Assembly (NCBI RefSeq): GCF_022842375.1
Contig: NZ_JALHPR010000016.1
Coordinates: 38,652 to 102,651 of the forward strand
DNA: 64,000 nt
Direction of reading: 5' to 3'
From: Elioraea sp.
GTDB lineage: Bacteria > Pseudomonadota > Alphaproteobacteria > Acetobacterales > Acetobacteraceae
Below are positions 17,252-26,149 of the stretch, one piece after another. Position 1 is the first letter of the stretch. Every line of letters starts with the position of its first letter. The notes below the pieces were generated by a model. That model was not told the DNA's origin and searched no databases. It saw nothing but the letters and a program-made list of their open reading frames with translations. Both the position numbers and the translations under genes were made by a program.

Positions 17252-18220
17252 ATGATCCGACGACGCACGCTGCTTGGCACCGCTGCCATGGGCCTCGCCT
17301 GCCCCGCCCTCGCGCAGGCCTATCCGACGCGGCCGGTGCGAATCATCGTTCCCTCCGCTCCCGGCGATGGCGGTGACAGCATCGCACGCCTCTACGCGCA
17401 CTCCCTCGAGCGCAGGTTCGGCCAGGGCTTCGTGATCGAGAACCGCACGGGAGCAGGCGGGCGCATCGGCACCGAGGCTGCCGTGCGCGCGGCGGCCGAC
17501 GGCTACACGCTGGTGATGGGCAATGCCGGCAGCCATGGCATCAACGCAGCGCTCTACCGCACCCTTCCCTACGACATCGCACGCGACTTCCAGCCGATCA
17601 GCCTGCTGGTCGAGGCGCCGAACGTTCTCGTCGTGAACAAGGCGAAGCTGCCGGTCGCTGACGTTGCCGCGCTGATCGCCAAGGCTAAGGCCGATCCCGG
17701 CGGGCTCAACTACGCCTCCGGTGGTCCTGGCACCTCGGCGCACCTGACGATGGAGCTGTTCAAGTCACTCGCGGGCGTCGACCTTCAGCACGTGCCTTTC
17801 CGCGGCGCGGGCCCCGGGCTCCAGGCGCTGGTGTCGGGAGAGCCGCCGGTGATGTTCGTGAACCTTCCCCCCGCCATGGCCTTCATCCGCCGCGGCGAGC
17901 TCCAGGCGCTTGCCGTCACCTCGGCCGCGCGCACGCCCGATCTGCCCGACGTTCCGACGGTGGCCGAGAGCGGACTTCCCGGCTTCGAGACGATCGCCTG
18001 GTTCGGGCTGCTGGCACCTGCGGGAGTACCGCGCGCGGTGGTCGATACGCTGCACGCCGCCTGCGTCGAGATCTCGGGGATCCCCGACGTGGTCGAGAAG
18101 GTGCGGCTGATCGGCGGCTTCCCGCGCGCCAGCACACCCGAACAGTTCCAGGAGCGCATCGTCGCCGACATCGCCAAGTGGCGGCGCCTCGTTGCGGAGA
18201 AGAACCTGGCGCAGGAGTAG
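17252..18220 (+). CDS. Bug/TctC-family substrate-binding protein
   Basis: 322 residues. Signal MIRRRTLLGTAAMGLACPALAQ, twin-arginine-like. Mature part starts YPTRPVRIIVPSAPGDGGD, slightly different from the usual PGG motif, then IENRTGAGGRIGTEAAVR and YASGGPGTSAHLTMELF. The gene is followed, 5 bp later, by an enolase-superfamily dehydratase with a TTG start, so the ligand is plausibly an aldonic or sugar acid handled by that enzyme. No tctA/tctB is nearby. Confidence 0.93.
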   Translation: MIRRRTLLGTAAMGLACPALAQAYPTRPVRIIVPSAPGDGGDSIARLYAHSLERRFGQGFVIENRTGAGGRIGTEAAVRAAADGYTLVMGNAGSHGINAALYRTLPYDIARDFQPISLLVEAPNVLVVNKAKLPVADVAALIAKAKADPGGLNYASGGPGTSAHLTMELFKSLAGVDLQHVPFRGAGPGLQALVSGEPPVMFVNLPPAMAFIRRGELQALAVTSAARTPDLPDVPTVAESGLPGFETIAWFGLLAPAGVPRAVVDTLHAACVEISGIPDVVEKVRLIGGFPRASTPEQFQERIVADIAKWRRLVAEKNLAQE

Positions 18221-18225
18221 GACGG

Positions 18226-19377
18226 TTGCGCATCGCCCGCATCGACTTCGCCGGCGTCAACGTCACGCCGAAGACGAACTGGTCGTTCCTCCGCGTCACC
18301 ACCGAGGATGGGCTCAGCGGCATCGGCGAGGCGACGCTCGCCAACCACGAGGGCGCCCTTGCCGCAGAGGCCGAACGCCTGCCGCGCGCGCTCGTCGGCG
18401 CGGATGCGCGGGTGCGCAACACGCTCACCCGCGTGCTGCCCCACGCGCCCGCAGGCCTGGTGCGGCATGCGGTTCTATCCGCACTTGACCAGGCGCTGTG
18501 GGACATCGATGGCCAACGTGCGGGTGAGCCGATCCACCTCCGCCTCGGCGGCGCGGTGCGCGACAGCGTTGCCCTCTACGCCAACATCAACCGCGGCGTT
18601 GCCGAGCGGACGCCCACGGGCTTTGCCGTCGCCGCGCGCCGCGCGGTGGCTGATGGGTTCGCTGCCGTGAAGCTCGCGCCGTTCGATCCGTTGGTGTGGG
18701 AGGATGCGTCCTCCCCGCACTTCCGTGCGAGCTACGCACAGGGGCTCGACCGCGTGGCTGCCGTGCGCGAGGCGGTGGGCGCTGGCATCGGCGTGATGGT
18801 CGACTGCCACTGGCGCTTTTCCGCAGGCGGGGCTGCAGCGGCAATTGCCGATCTCGCGCGGTTCTCGCTGCATTGGGTGGAATGCCCCGTGGCCGAGGCG
18901 AACCTCGCCGCGATCCGACGCCTGCGCGGCATGGCGAATGATCGCGGCATGCGGCTCGCCGGCGCCGAAACCCTCGCGGGGCTTGCCGGCTTCGCGCCCG
19001 TGATCGCGGCGGAGGCGTATGACGTGCTGATGCCCGACATCAAGTATTGCGGCGGGCATGAGGAGATGCGGCGCATCGCAGCGCTGGCACAGGTCCACGG
19101 GATCGAGATCGCGCCGCACAACCCGACGGGGCCTGTCTGCCACGCCCATTCGGTGCATGCGGCGGCGGCGATCCCGAATGCTGCGATGCTCGAGGTCCAG
19201 TTCGGCGAAACCCCGCTGTTCAACGGCATCATGGATGGCGAGGTTCCGGCAGCAACAGGCGGGCGCGCCACGCTGCCCTGCTCCCCTGGCCTCGGCTGTT
19301 CGCTTCGCGCGGGCATCGAGGCAGAACGTCCGTGGGTTCCGATGGAACGCGCCTGGCTCGATCCCCGCCTTGGATAA
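18226..19377 (+). CDS. enolase-superfamily (mandelate racemase/galactonate dehydratase-like) enzyme
   Basis: 383 residues from TTG 18226; AGGAG at 18214-18218 is placed correctly and the family N-terminus (RIARIDFAGVNVTP) starts there, with no better ATG or GTG. Metal ligands are visible in order: Asp in VMVDCHWRF, Glu in HWVECPVAEA, Glu in LAGAETLAGL. VLMPDIKYCGGHEEM and a C-terminal His in IAPHNPTGPVCHAHS complete the active site. The HNPTGP block resembles galactonate-type dehydratases. It probably dehydrates a sugar acid supplied by the adjacent Bug system. Exact substrate unknown. Confidence 0.85.
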   Translation: MRIARIDFAGVNVTPKTNWSFLRVTTEDGLSGIGEATLANHEGALAAEAERLPRALVGADARVRNTLTRVLPHAPAGLVRHAVLSALDQALWDIDGQRAGEPIHLRLGGAVRDSVALYANINRGVAERTPTGFAVAARRAVADGFAAVKLAPFDPLVWEDASSPHFRASYAQGLDRVAAVREAVGAGIGVMVDCHWRFSAGGAAAAIADLARFSLHWVECPVAEANLAAIRRLRGMANDRGMRLAGAETLAGLAGFAPVIAAEAYDVLMPDIKYCGGHEEMRRIAALAQVHGIEIAPHNPTGPVCHAHSVHAAAAIPNAAMLEVQFGETPLFNGIMDGEVPAATGGRATLPCSPGLGCSLRAGIEAERPWVPMERAWLDPRLG

Positions 19378-19461
19378 GGGCCTCGGATAAGGCGACTTGG
19401 TTGATTGACGCCGCGCGTGCGCCGCAGCACGCTGCCCCTTCACGAGCGGGGAGAACGGGCG

Positions 19462-21036
19462 ATGCGCATGATCGGTTTCGGGGCTGCGATGGTGGCCGGC
19501 ATGCTGGCGGCCGCCCCCCTGCATGCGAAGAGTTTCACCTGGGCGTTCAACGCCGATATCCTCACGCTCGACCCGCACGCATCCAACAACACCTTCACCA
19601 ACGCCTTCGCCAACAACATCTACGAAGGCCTGACGCGGCATAACGCAAAGATCGAGATCGAGCCCGCGCTGGCCGAGCGGTGGGAGATCGTCTCGCCGAC
19701 GCTGTGGCGCTTCCACCTCCGCCGCGGCGTGGTGTTCCACGATGGAACCCCCTTCACGGCCGATGACGTGGTGTTCTCCTGGGCGCGGATGAACACGCAG
19801 GGCGCGCTCGTCCGCCGCACCATCGGGCCGGTGACGGAGGTGCGGAAGGTCGACAGCCACACCGTCGAGTTCGTCACATCGCAGCCGTACCCCGTGCTGC
19901 TCTCCTCGCTCACGCATTTCTTCGTCATGAGCAAGGACTGGGCGGAGAAGAACAACGCGACAACCTCTTCCAACCTCTCCGAACGCCAGGAAAGCCCTGC
20001 GAGCCGCAGCGCCAACGGCACAGGCCCGTTCCGCCTCAGGCTGCGCGAAGCCGACACGCGGACGGTGCTCGAAGCCAACGCACGCTGGTGGGACCGGCCG
20101 GCCCACAACCTGACGGAGGTGACCTACCAGCCGATCCGGAGTGCGGCGACGCGCACGGCGGCCCTTCTCTCGGGCGCGATCGATGCGACCGTGGAACTGC
20201 CGCTGCAGGACATGGCGCGGGTGGAGAGCGACCAGCGCCTTCAGATCGTGCAGGGGCCCGAGCTGCGCACCATCTATTTCGGCTTCGACCAGTATCGCGA
20301 TGAGCTGCTCTACAGCGACATCAAGGGCCGGAACCCGTTCAAGGACATCCGCGTCCGCCAGGCGGTGTACCAGGCGATCGACATCGAGGCGATCCGCCGC
20401 CAGGTCATGCGCGGCCAGGCCTGGCCGGCTGGCATGATGGCGAGCCCGTTCCTGACCGGCGCGCCGCAGGACCTGAACCAGCGCCTCTTCCCGTTCGACC
20501 CGGAGGCGTCGCGGCGCCTGCTGGCCCAGGCGGGCTATCCGGATGGATTCACCGTCGGCCTCTCCTGCCCGAATGATCGCTACGTGTATGACGAGCGGAT
20601 CTGCCTCGCCACCATCGCCATGCTCGGGCGGATCGGTATCCGCGTGCAGCCGCAGATCGAGCCGCTGAACGTCTGGTCGCGCCGCGTGAACCAGCATGAC
20701 GTGTCGATGTTCATGCTCGGCCATGCCGGGCTGCCGCTCGCCGATGCGTGGTACGTGCTATCGGAGGTGATCCACACAAAGTCGGCCACCACCGGCGGCT
20801 TGAACAGCGGCCGCTACTCCAATCCGAAGATCGACGAGCTCACCCAGGCCGCAAGCCGCGAGACGGACGAAACCAAGCGCCGCGCGCTGATGCGCGAGGC
20901 ATTCGAGGTCGAGCGCCGCGACATCGGGCACGTGCCGCTGCACCAGCAGCCGATCGTGTGGGCGTCCAAGCGCGGCATCGACCTGGCGCAGGGGCCTGAC
21001 AACCGCCTGCGGCTGTGGCTCGTTCGGATGCCCTGA
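19462..21036 (+). CDS. ABC-type peptide/nickel (SBP_bac_5) substrate-binding protein
   Basis: 524 residues from ATG 19462 with GGGGAGAACGGG upstream. Signal peptide: MRMIGFGAAMVAGMLAAAPLHA. Family blocks: ILTLDPHASNNTFTN, IYEGLTRHNAKIEIEPALAERWE, WRFHLRRGVVFHDGTPFTADDV near residue 90 and NPFKDIRVRQAVYQAIDIEAI near 290. Family members bind peptides or other small solutes for Opp/Dpp importers, but no permease or ATPase gene follows. Instead an amidohydrolase gene starts 15 bp after the stop, suggesting the ligand is a substrate of that hydrolase. Confidence 0.92.
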   Translation: MRMIGFGAAMVAGMLAAAPLHAKSFTWAFNADILTLDPHASNNTFTNAFANNIYEGLTRHNAKIEIEPALAERWEIVSPTLWRFHLRRGVVFHDGTPFTADDVVFSWARMNTQGALVRRTIGPVTEVRKVDSHTVEFVTSQPYPVLLSSLTHFFVMSKDWAEKNNATTSSNLSERQESPASRSANGTGPFRLRLREADTRTVLEANARWWDRPAHNLTEVTYQPIRSAATRTAALLSGAIDATVELPLQDMARVESDQRLQIVQGPELRTIYFGFDQYRDELLYSDIKGRNPFKDIRVRQAVYQAIDIEAIRRQVMRGQAWPAGMMASPFLTGAPQDLNQRLFPFDPEASRRLLAQAGYPDGFTVGLSCPNDRYVYDERICLATIAMLGRIGIRVQPQIEPLNVWSRRVNQHDVSMFMLGHAGLPLADAWYVLSEVIHTKSATTGGLNSGRYSNPKIDELTQAASRETDETKRRALMREAFEVERRDIGHVPLHQQPIVWASKRGIDLAQGPDNRLRLWLVRMP

Positions 21037-21051
21037 CACCAGAGGACACCC

Positions 21052-22482
21052 ATGACTGACATCCTGATCCGCGGCGGCACCGTCGTCGCGATGGACGAGG
21101 CACGCCGTGTGATCGAGGACGGTGCCGTCGCCATCACCGGTGACCGCATCACAGCCGTCGGCCCGCGCGCCGAGGTCGAGGCCGCGCATGGCGGGGCGAC
21201 GACCGTGATCGAGGCGAAGGGCCGCGCCATCCTGCCTGGCCTGATCGACGGCCACGCCCATGCCGGCCATGCCCTCGTCAAGACGATGGGCGGCGGCGAC
21301 AGCGCGGCGTGGTCAGAGGCGTGCCGCATCATCTACACCACCGCCTCCTCGCCCGGCTTCTGGCGCGCGGAAGCGCGGCTCGCGGCGCTCGAGCGGCTAA
21401 AGAACGGCGTGACCACCGGTGTCTCGCTGTTGGGCGGCGGCGACAGCGTGATGCGCGTCGATGACCCTGCCCATGGCGAGGCGCATGCGGCCGGCGTCGG
21501 CGAGGTGGGCATCCGCGCGATCGTCGCGGTCGGGCCGACCCGCCCGCCGCACCCTCGCCCCTACGCGTCATGGGACGGGCCGCGGCGGACCGACTATCCC
21601 GTGAGCTTCGAGCAGCAGGCCGAGGTGATCGGCACGCTGATCGAGCTGCTTCACGGCACGCAGGATGGGCGGATGGCGATCGCCACGCTCATGCCCGTCT
21701 ATCGCGAGGCGACGCACGACGCGGCGCAGGTGGCGTTGATCGAACGACAGGGGCGCATCGTGCGCGATCTCGGTCGCAAGGCCGGCACGCTGTTCCACCA
21801 GGACGGTCACCAGAAGGGTTCCATCGCGATGGCGGAACGGATGTTCGGCCTCAACGGCACGGACGCGTTCTACAGCCACTGCACCGACCTGACCGAGGAG
21901 GATATCGAGAGTGCGGCGCGCACCGGCACGTCGATCGTGCACAACCCGACCGCCATCGCCCAGGTGCGCGGCCACTGTCCGGTGCCGCTGCTGATGGAAC
22001 GTGGCGTGACGGTGATGATCGGCTCCGACGGCACCGCACCCGATCGCGGCACCGACATGTTCCGCCACATGGTGATGTGCGCGCGGCTGCACCAGCGCGC
22101 GGCGCGCGACGAGCGGCTGATGCCGCCCGGCAAGCTGCTCGAGATGATCACCACCGATGCCGCCAAGGGCCTCGGCATGGCCGATCGCGTCGGCTCGCTG
22201 GCACCGGGCATGAAGGCAGACGTGATCACGGTCGATCTCGCGACCCCGCATGCCTACCCGCCGAACATGCCGGTGAACCGGCTGGTGTTCTTCGCCGGTG
22301 GGTCGGATGTGCGCGACGTGGTGGTCGATGGCCGCATCCTGATGCGCGAGCGCGTGGTCGCCACCGTGGACGAGACCGAGGTGCTGGCCGAGGCCGCCGC
22401 GGAGACGGAGACGATGCTGGAACGATCGGGGTTGCGCGCCATGATCCACTGCGACCCGGGCTGGGGCCGCGTGCGGTTCTGA
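21052..22482 (+). CDS. metal-dependent amidohydrolase (SsnA/chlorohydrolase-like deaminase family)
   Basis: 476 residues. Metal and catalytic residues: HxH in LIDGHAHAGHALVKT near residue 66, His in TLFHQDGHQKGS near 245, His in FYSHCTDLTEED, and Asp in IGSDGTAPDRGTDMF near 325. The C-terminus returns to the beta-sandwich (LAPGMKADVITVDLATPHAYPP) usual for cytosolic deaminases. It would hydrolyse an amidine, halide or amino group from a heterocycle. It is linked to the peptide-type binding protein before it and a DMT permease after it. Confidence 0.88.
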   Translation: MTDILIRGGTVVAMDEARRVIEDGAVAITGDRITAVGPRAEVEAAHGGATTVIEAKGRAILPGLIDGHAHAGHALVKTMGGGDSAAWSEACRIIYTTASSPGFWRAEARLAALERLKNGVTTGVSLLGGGDSVMRVDDPAHGEAHAAGVGEVGIRAIVAVGPTRPPHPRPYASWDGPRRTDYPVSFEQQAEVIGTLIELLHGTQDGRMAIATLMPVYREATHDAAQVALIERQGRIVRDLGRKAGTLFHQDGHQKGSIAMAERMFGLNGTDAFYSHCTDLTEEDIESAARTGTSIVHNPTAIAQVRGHCPVPLLMERGVTVMIGSDGTAPDRGTDMFRHMVMCARLHQRAARDERLMPPGKLLEMITTDAAKGLGMADRVGSLAPGMKADVITVDLATPHAYPPNMPVNRLVFFAGGSDVRDVVVDGRILMRERVVATVDETEVLAEAAAETETMLERSGLRAMIHCDPGWGRVRF

Positions 22483-22495
22483 TCGCCAGCATCTG

Positions 22496-23413
22496 ATGTT
22501 GTTCGGGGCCGATCTCTGGATCCCGATCACGGTCGCCGCCGCGCTGTTCCAGACCTGGCGCACGGCGTTGCAGCAGAAGCTGCGCGGGGCGCTCTCAGTC
22601 AACGCTGCGGCGTTCGTGCGCTTCCTCTACGGCGCTCCCTTCGCGCTCCTGTTCCTGCTGCTGTGGAGCGGGGCGACGGGGCAGTCCATCCCCGCGCCGA
22701 ACGCGTGGTTCATGCTGCTGTGTGCCACGGGCGGGCTCGCGCAGATCATCGGCACCTCGCTGCTGATCCGCGCCTTCGGCTATCGCAACTTCGCCGTCGG
22801 CACGGCCTATTCCAAGACCGAAGCCGTGCAGGGGGCTGTCGCTGCCTGGATCATCCTCGGCGAGGCGCTGTCGCCGCTCGCCTGGGGCGGGGTCGCGCTT
22901 GGTGCGGCCGGCGTGCTGACGCTGTCGCTGCCGAAGCAGGGGATGGCGATCGGCGATGTGCTGCGCTCGGCCGCGCAGCCCGCGGCGCTGTGCGGCCTCG
23001 GCGCCGGCGCGGGTTTCGCGATCGCATCGATCTTCTTCAAGATGGCGAACTTCGCGCTGCCTGGCGATGACCCGATCCTGCGCGCGCTTGCGACGCTCAC
23101 GGTGACGAACGTGCTGCAGACGCTGATGCTCGGCGCCTGGGTGGCGCGGGCCGAGCCCGAACAGTTTCGCCTCTCCTTCGCCTCATGGCGAAGCGCGGGC
23201 TGGGTCGGGCTTCTTTCCGCTGCCGGATCGTCATGCTGGTTCTCCGCCTTCGCGATGGCGCCTGTGGCGATGGTGCGTGCGCTGGGGCAGGTGGAGATGG
23301 TGTTCACGCTCGCCTTCTCGCGCCTCTATTTGCGCGAGGCGGTCCGCCGCGCGGATGTGAGCGGCCTGGTCCTCGTGGTGTTCGGCGTGGTGCTGATCCT
23401 GCTCGGGCGGTGA
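22496..23413 (+). CDS. EamA/DMT-superfamily transporter
   Basis: 305 residues, about ten hydrophobic segments, two EamA repeats. The first repeat includes FVRFLYGAPFALLFLLLW and TAYSKTEAVQGAVAAWIILGE; the second ends APVAMVRALGQVEMVFTLAF and a short GLVLVVFGVVLILLGR helix. Family members export or import small metabolites. It begins 13 bp after the amidohydrolase gene and is likely co-transcribed; direction and cargo cannot be told. It converges on the next Bug gene. Confidence 0.88.
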   Translation: MLFGADLWIPITVAAALFQTWRTALQQKLRGALSVNAAAFVRFLYGAPFALLFLLLWSGATGQSIPAPNAWFMLLCATGGLAQIIGTSLLIRAFGYRNFAVGTAYSKTEAVQGAVAAWIILGEALSPLAWGGVALGAAGVLTLSLPKQGMAIGDVLRSAAQPAALCGLGAGAGFAIASIFFKMANFALPGDDPILRALATLTVTNVLQTLMLGAWVARAEPEQFRLSFASWRSAGWVGLLSAAGSSCWFSAFAMAPVAMVRALGQVEMVFTLAFSRLYLREAVRRADVSGLVLVVFGVVLILLGR

Positions 23414-23419
23414 GAAGGA

Positions 23420-24391
23420 TCAGTCCAGCTTTATTCCCCGCGCGGTGATCACCCCGCCCCAGAGCGCCGTTTCGCGCGTGAGCCATTCCCGGAAGCTTGC
23501 CGGCCCGTCAGTGCGGATGTCGGCGCCGAGATTGGCAAGCCGCGTCGCGGTCGCCGGCTCGCGCATCGCCGTGGCGAAGGCGGTGTGGAGCTGGTTGATG
23601 ATCGCCTCCGGCGTTCCGGCCGGTGCGAGAAGCCCCTGCCAGATGCCGCTCTCGGCAGCAGGCCAGCCAAGCTCGCCGAAGGTCGGCACGTCCGGCAGGT
23701 CCGCCAGCCGCCGCGGGCCGGTGACGGCGATGGCGCGCAGCCGCCCGTCCTTCACGAAGGGCAGCGTCGCGGTGGCACCATTGACGATCATCTGGCTCTC
23801 GTTCGCGACGGCTGCCTGGATGCCTTGCATGCCGCCGCGATAGAACACCTCCGTCACCTCCGTGTGCCAGTGCTGCACGACGACGATCGCGGTGAGGTGG
23901 TTCACGGCACCCACGCCCGAATGGGCAAAGTTGATCTTCCCCGGATTGGCCTTCGCGTAGGCAACCAGCTCGGCTGCGGTGTTCGCGGGCACGGAGGGGT
24001 GAACCGCCATGATGTAGGGCGCGTAGATCAGCATCGTCACCGGGGCGAGATCGGTCGCGGGATTGTAGGTCAGCTTCGAGAAGAGGGCGGGCGCGGTCGT
24101 CAGGATGCCCGGGTCGGTCAGCAGCACGGTGGCACCATCGGGGGCTGACTTCGCGACATGGTCGGCGCCCAGGTTCCCGGCCGCCCCGCCGCGATTGTCG
24201 ACCACGACAGGCTGGCCGACCAGGCGCGCGAGGTCGTTCTGCACCAGCCGCGCGATCAGGTCGGAACTGCCGCCAGGCGGGAAGGGAACGACGATCCTGA
24301 GCGGGCGGGTCAGCGGCTGCGCTGTCGCCCCTCCGGCTGCAAGCAGGGCAGGGAGCGCGAGTGCGGCGCGACGCGAGAAAGCGTTCGTCAT
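23420..24391 (-). CDS. Bug/TctC-family substrate-binding protein
   Basis: 323 residues. Signal MTNAFSRRAALALPALLAAGG with a paired Arg, cleavage near ATAQ. Mature: TRPLRIVVPFPPGGSSDLIAR, VDNRGGAAGNLGADHVAK and FAHSGVGAVNHLTAIVV. The start overlaps the stop of the upstream mannonate-dehydratase gene by 4 bp (24388-24391), tying it to hexuronate or aldonate catabolism. TctA/TctB membrane partners are absent from the window, as for the other three Bug genes here. Confidence 0.93.
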   Translation of the reverse strand: MTNAFSRRAALALPALLAAGGATAQPLTRPLRIVVPFPPGGSSDLIARLVQNDLARLVGQPVVVDNRGGAAGNLGADHVAKSAPDGATVLLTDPGILTTAPALFSKLTYNPATDLAPVTMLIYAPYIMAVHPSVPANTAAELVAYAKANPGKINFAHSGVGAVNHLTAIVVVQHWHTEVTEVFYRGGMQGIQAAVANESQMIVNGATATLPFVKDGRLRAIAVTGPRRLADLPDVPTFGELGWPAAESGIWQGLLAPAGTPEAIINQLHTAFATAMREPATATRLANLGADIRTDGPASFREWLTRETALWGGVITARGIKLD

Positions 24392-25419
24392 GGTGACCTC
24401 CCGTATTCGTTGCCGAGTGCGCGGATGATCCCCGCGATGTAGCCGGTGGCGTAGGCGCGCGAGCGGTGGCCCCAGACCGTGTCGCCCTCGACATGGGGAA
24501 CATGGTCATCGATCACGAACCCGTCGAAGCCTGCGTCACGCAGCGTGCGCAGGACCGCGACGGGATCGACCGTGCCTTCGTCGATGAACGCCTCCGCGAA
24601 GCGCGGCAGCGCGCCGGAAACCGAGCGGAGATGGACGTAGTGGATACGCCCCATCCGCGCGAAGCGGGCGAGCGCCGCCATCATCGTGTCCGCCCCACGC
24701 TCTGCCATCGTGCCGGTGCAGAAGGCGAGCCCATGGTGGGGACTGTCGGCGAAGGCGAGTGCACGATCGAACGCGGTCGCGTCGCGGAAGATGCGTGCGA
24801 CGCTATCGAGCATCGGCACCGGCGGATCGTCCGGGTGCAGCGAGAGCTTCACGCCCGCCTCCTCCGCAACCGGCAGCACCGCGGCCATGAAGCGTTCCCA
24901 GTTCGCCCACATCGCGCTATCGTCACGGATCGGCAATATTCCGGTCTCGATGCGCTGGCCGATCGCGTGGTCGTAGCCTGTGACCAGCGCGCCGCCGCGG
25001 CCATGGTCGGCCTTCGTGGTGCGCCACACGCCGTCGGGGATCCAGTTGTAGCCGAGCACGCCGATGCCGGCCTGGCCCATGGCACGGATCGTCGCCTTGA
25101 AATCCTCGATCTGCTCATCCGCCCCGGGAAGGCCGAGCATCGCCTTGGCGAGCAGGTTCGCCGGCACGCCTTCGATGCATTCGAGCGCCAGCCCGTGCGC
25201 GTCGACCGCCGCGCGAAGCTGGGCGAGATCGAGGGCGGACCAGCGCCGCGTCGGCGCCCGCGGGCCGGCGGACGCGGTGAACTGCCGGCCGAGGAAGGTG
25301 GTCCACCCCGGGCTGTCGAAATCGGGCTTGTTCACGGTGATGCCGGCGCAGCCGATCTGGCGTGCGAAGGCGAGATCACCCTGCGTCAATTCGCGGAACT
25401 GACCGGCGGCAACGCGCAC
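24388..25419 (-). CDS. uxuA: mannonate dehydratase (UxuA family)
   Basis: 343 residues from GTG 25419, preceded on its strand by CGGAGGAAACAAC. TIM-barrel; CAGITVNKPDFD near residue 24, ALECIEGVPANLLAKAMLG, LGYNWIPDGVWRTTKADHGRGGA near 125, LHPDDPPVPMLDSVARIF near 195, YVHLRSVSGALPRFAEAF and HVPHVEGDTVWGHRSRAYATGYIAGI near the end are all UxuA-like, including metal ligands (His/Asp). It dehydrates D-mannonate to 2-keto-3-deoxygluconate in the hexuronate pathway. Shorter paralogues of ~340 residues occur; the exact substrate may differ. It is followed by a coupled Bug gene and is divergent from a GntR regulator. Confidence 0.85.
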   Translation of the reverse strand: MRVAAGQFRELTQGDLAFARQIGCAGITVNKPDFDSPGWTTFLGRQFTASAGPRAPTRRWSALDLAQLRAAVDAHGLALECIEGVPANLLAKAMLGLPGADEQIEDFKATIRAMGQAGIGVLGYNWIPDGVWRTTKADHGRGGALVTGYDHAIGQRIETGILPIRDDSAMWANWERFMAAVLPVAEEAGVKLSLHPDDPPVPMLDSVARIFRDATAFDRALAFADSPHHGLAFCTGTMAERGADTMMAALARFARMGRIHYVHLRSVSGALPRFAEAFIDEGTVDPVAVLRTLRDAGFDGFVIDDHVPHVEGDTVWGHRSRAYATGYIAGIIRALGNEYGRSP

Positions 25420-25445
25420 GTTGTTTCCTCCGTTTATGAATTTAT

Positions 25446-25453
25446 CTGATCAG
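25446..25453. promoter_or_regulatory. 8-bp palindrome CTGATCAG in the uxuA-gntR divergent promoter
   Basis: Perfect palindrome CTGATCAG in the AT-rich 55-bp gap between the divergent mannonate dehydratase and GntR genes. Together with the inverted repeat 7 bp away it could be a second operator half. Only the sequence is seen; function is inferred. Confidence 0.35.
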
Positions 25454-25459
25454 GAAAAT

Positions 25460-25472
25460 TTGATAGAATCAA
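25460..25472. promoter_or_regulatory. inverted repeat TTGAT-AGA-ATCAA overlapping a -10 element (GntR operator candidate)
   Basis: TTGAT (25460-25464) and ATCAA (25468-25472) are perfect arms with a 3-nt centre. The hexamer TAGAAT at 25464-25469 matches the sigma-70 -10 consensus at five of six positions and would place the start point at or within a base of ATG 25475. Binding here would block that promoter, so autoregulation is likely. No ribosome binding site precedes the ATG, so the transcript may be leaderless. Confidence 0.5.
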
Positions 25473-25474
25473 CC

Positions 25475-26146
25475 ATGGACACGACCGAGGATGCCGTCAC
25501 CGCCCAATTGCGACGCCTGATCGTGGACGGAACGCTCGCGCCCGGGCAGCGGCTCACCGTCGCTGCGCTGTCGGCCAGGCTCGGGGCAGGAGCAACGCCG
25601 GTGCGCGCGGCGCTGAAGCTGCTCGAGGGCGAAGGGCTGGTGGAGGCGGAGGCCAATCGCGGGGCCTGGGTGCGCGCGCTCACCCCCCAGGACATCCGCA
25701 ACATCTACCGGCTGCGCGCGGCCGTGCTCGGCGTGCTCATGCCCGATGTCGTCCGCCACGTGACGGAAGCCGACCTCGATGCGCTCGATGCACTGGAGGC
25801 GCGGTTCGAGGCGCTTGCCGAGGCCGGCGACGGAGCCGGCGCGATGGCGGTGAATCAGGATTTCCATCGCACGCTGCTGGCCGCCGCGCGCAACCGCGAT
25901 GCCGCGGCAGTCATGAACAGGAGCTGGGCTCTCGTCGAGGCGCTGCGCCTCAGGCTCGGCTTCGGCCCGGGGCGGCTGGCGCGGTCGGTCGAGAGCCATC
26001 GTGCGCTGCTTGGCGCGCTGCGCCGGCGCGATGCGACAGGGGCGACGGACCTGGCGATCGCCTCCTCCGACAACGCGATGGCCGACCTGCTGGCGCTGGC
26101 ACTCGCCTCGCCCGGTTCGGCGAGGGCGCGGAAACCGGTCGGTTGA
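25475..26146 (+). CDS. GntR-family transcriptional regulator (FadR/FCD-type)
   Basis: 223 residues from ATG 25475. The in-frame upstream ATG at 25421 would put the operator inside the coding region. N-terminal winged helix: AVTAQLRRLIVDGTLAPGQRLTVAALSARLGAGATPVRAALKLLEGEGLV spread over residues 7-56, including the PVRAALKLLEGEGL recognition region. The C-terminal ~150 residues form an all-helical FCD ligand domain (RLRAAVLGVLMPDVVRHVTEADL). It is divergent from mannonate dehydratase plus a Bug gene, so it probably senses a hexuronate or aldonate intermediate. The binding site candidate is 25460-25472. Confidence 0.9.
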   Translation: MDTTEDAVTAQLRRLIVDGTLAPGQRLTVAALSARLGAGATPVRAALKLLEGEGLVEAEANRGAWVRALTPQDIRNIYRLRAAVLGVLMPDVVRHVTEADLDALDALEARFEALAEAGDGAGAMAVNQDFHRTLLAAARNRDAAAVMNRSWALVEALRLRLGFGPGRLARSVESHRALLGALRRRDATGATDLAIASSDNAMADLLALALASPGSARARKPVG

Positions 26147-26149
26147 CCC

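Noticed and set aside
18475..20724. 749-residue minus-strand frame
   Set aside because: It crosses two well-supported plus-strand genes and the gap between them, with no recognisable domain.
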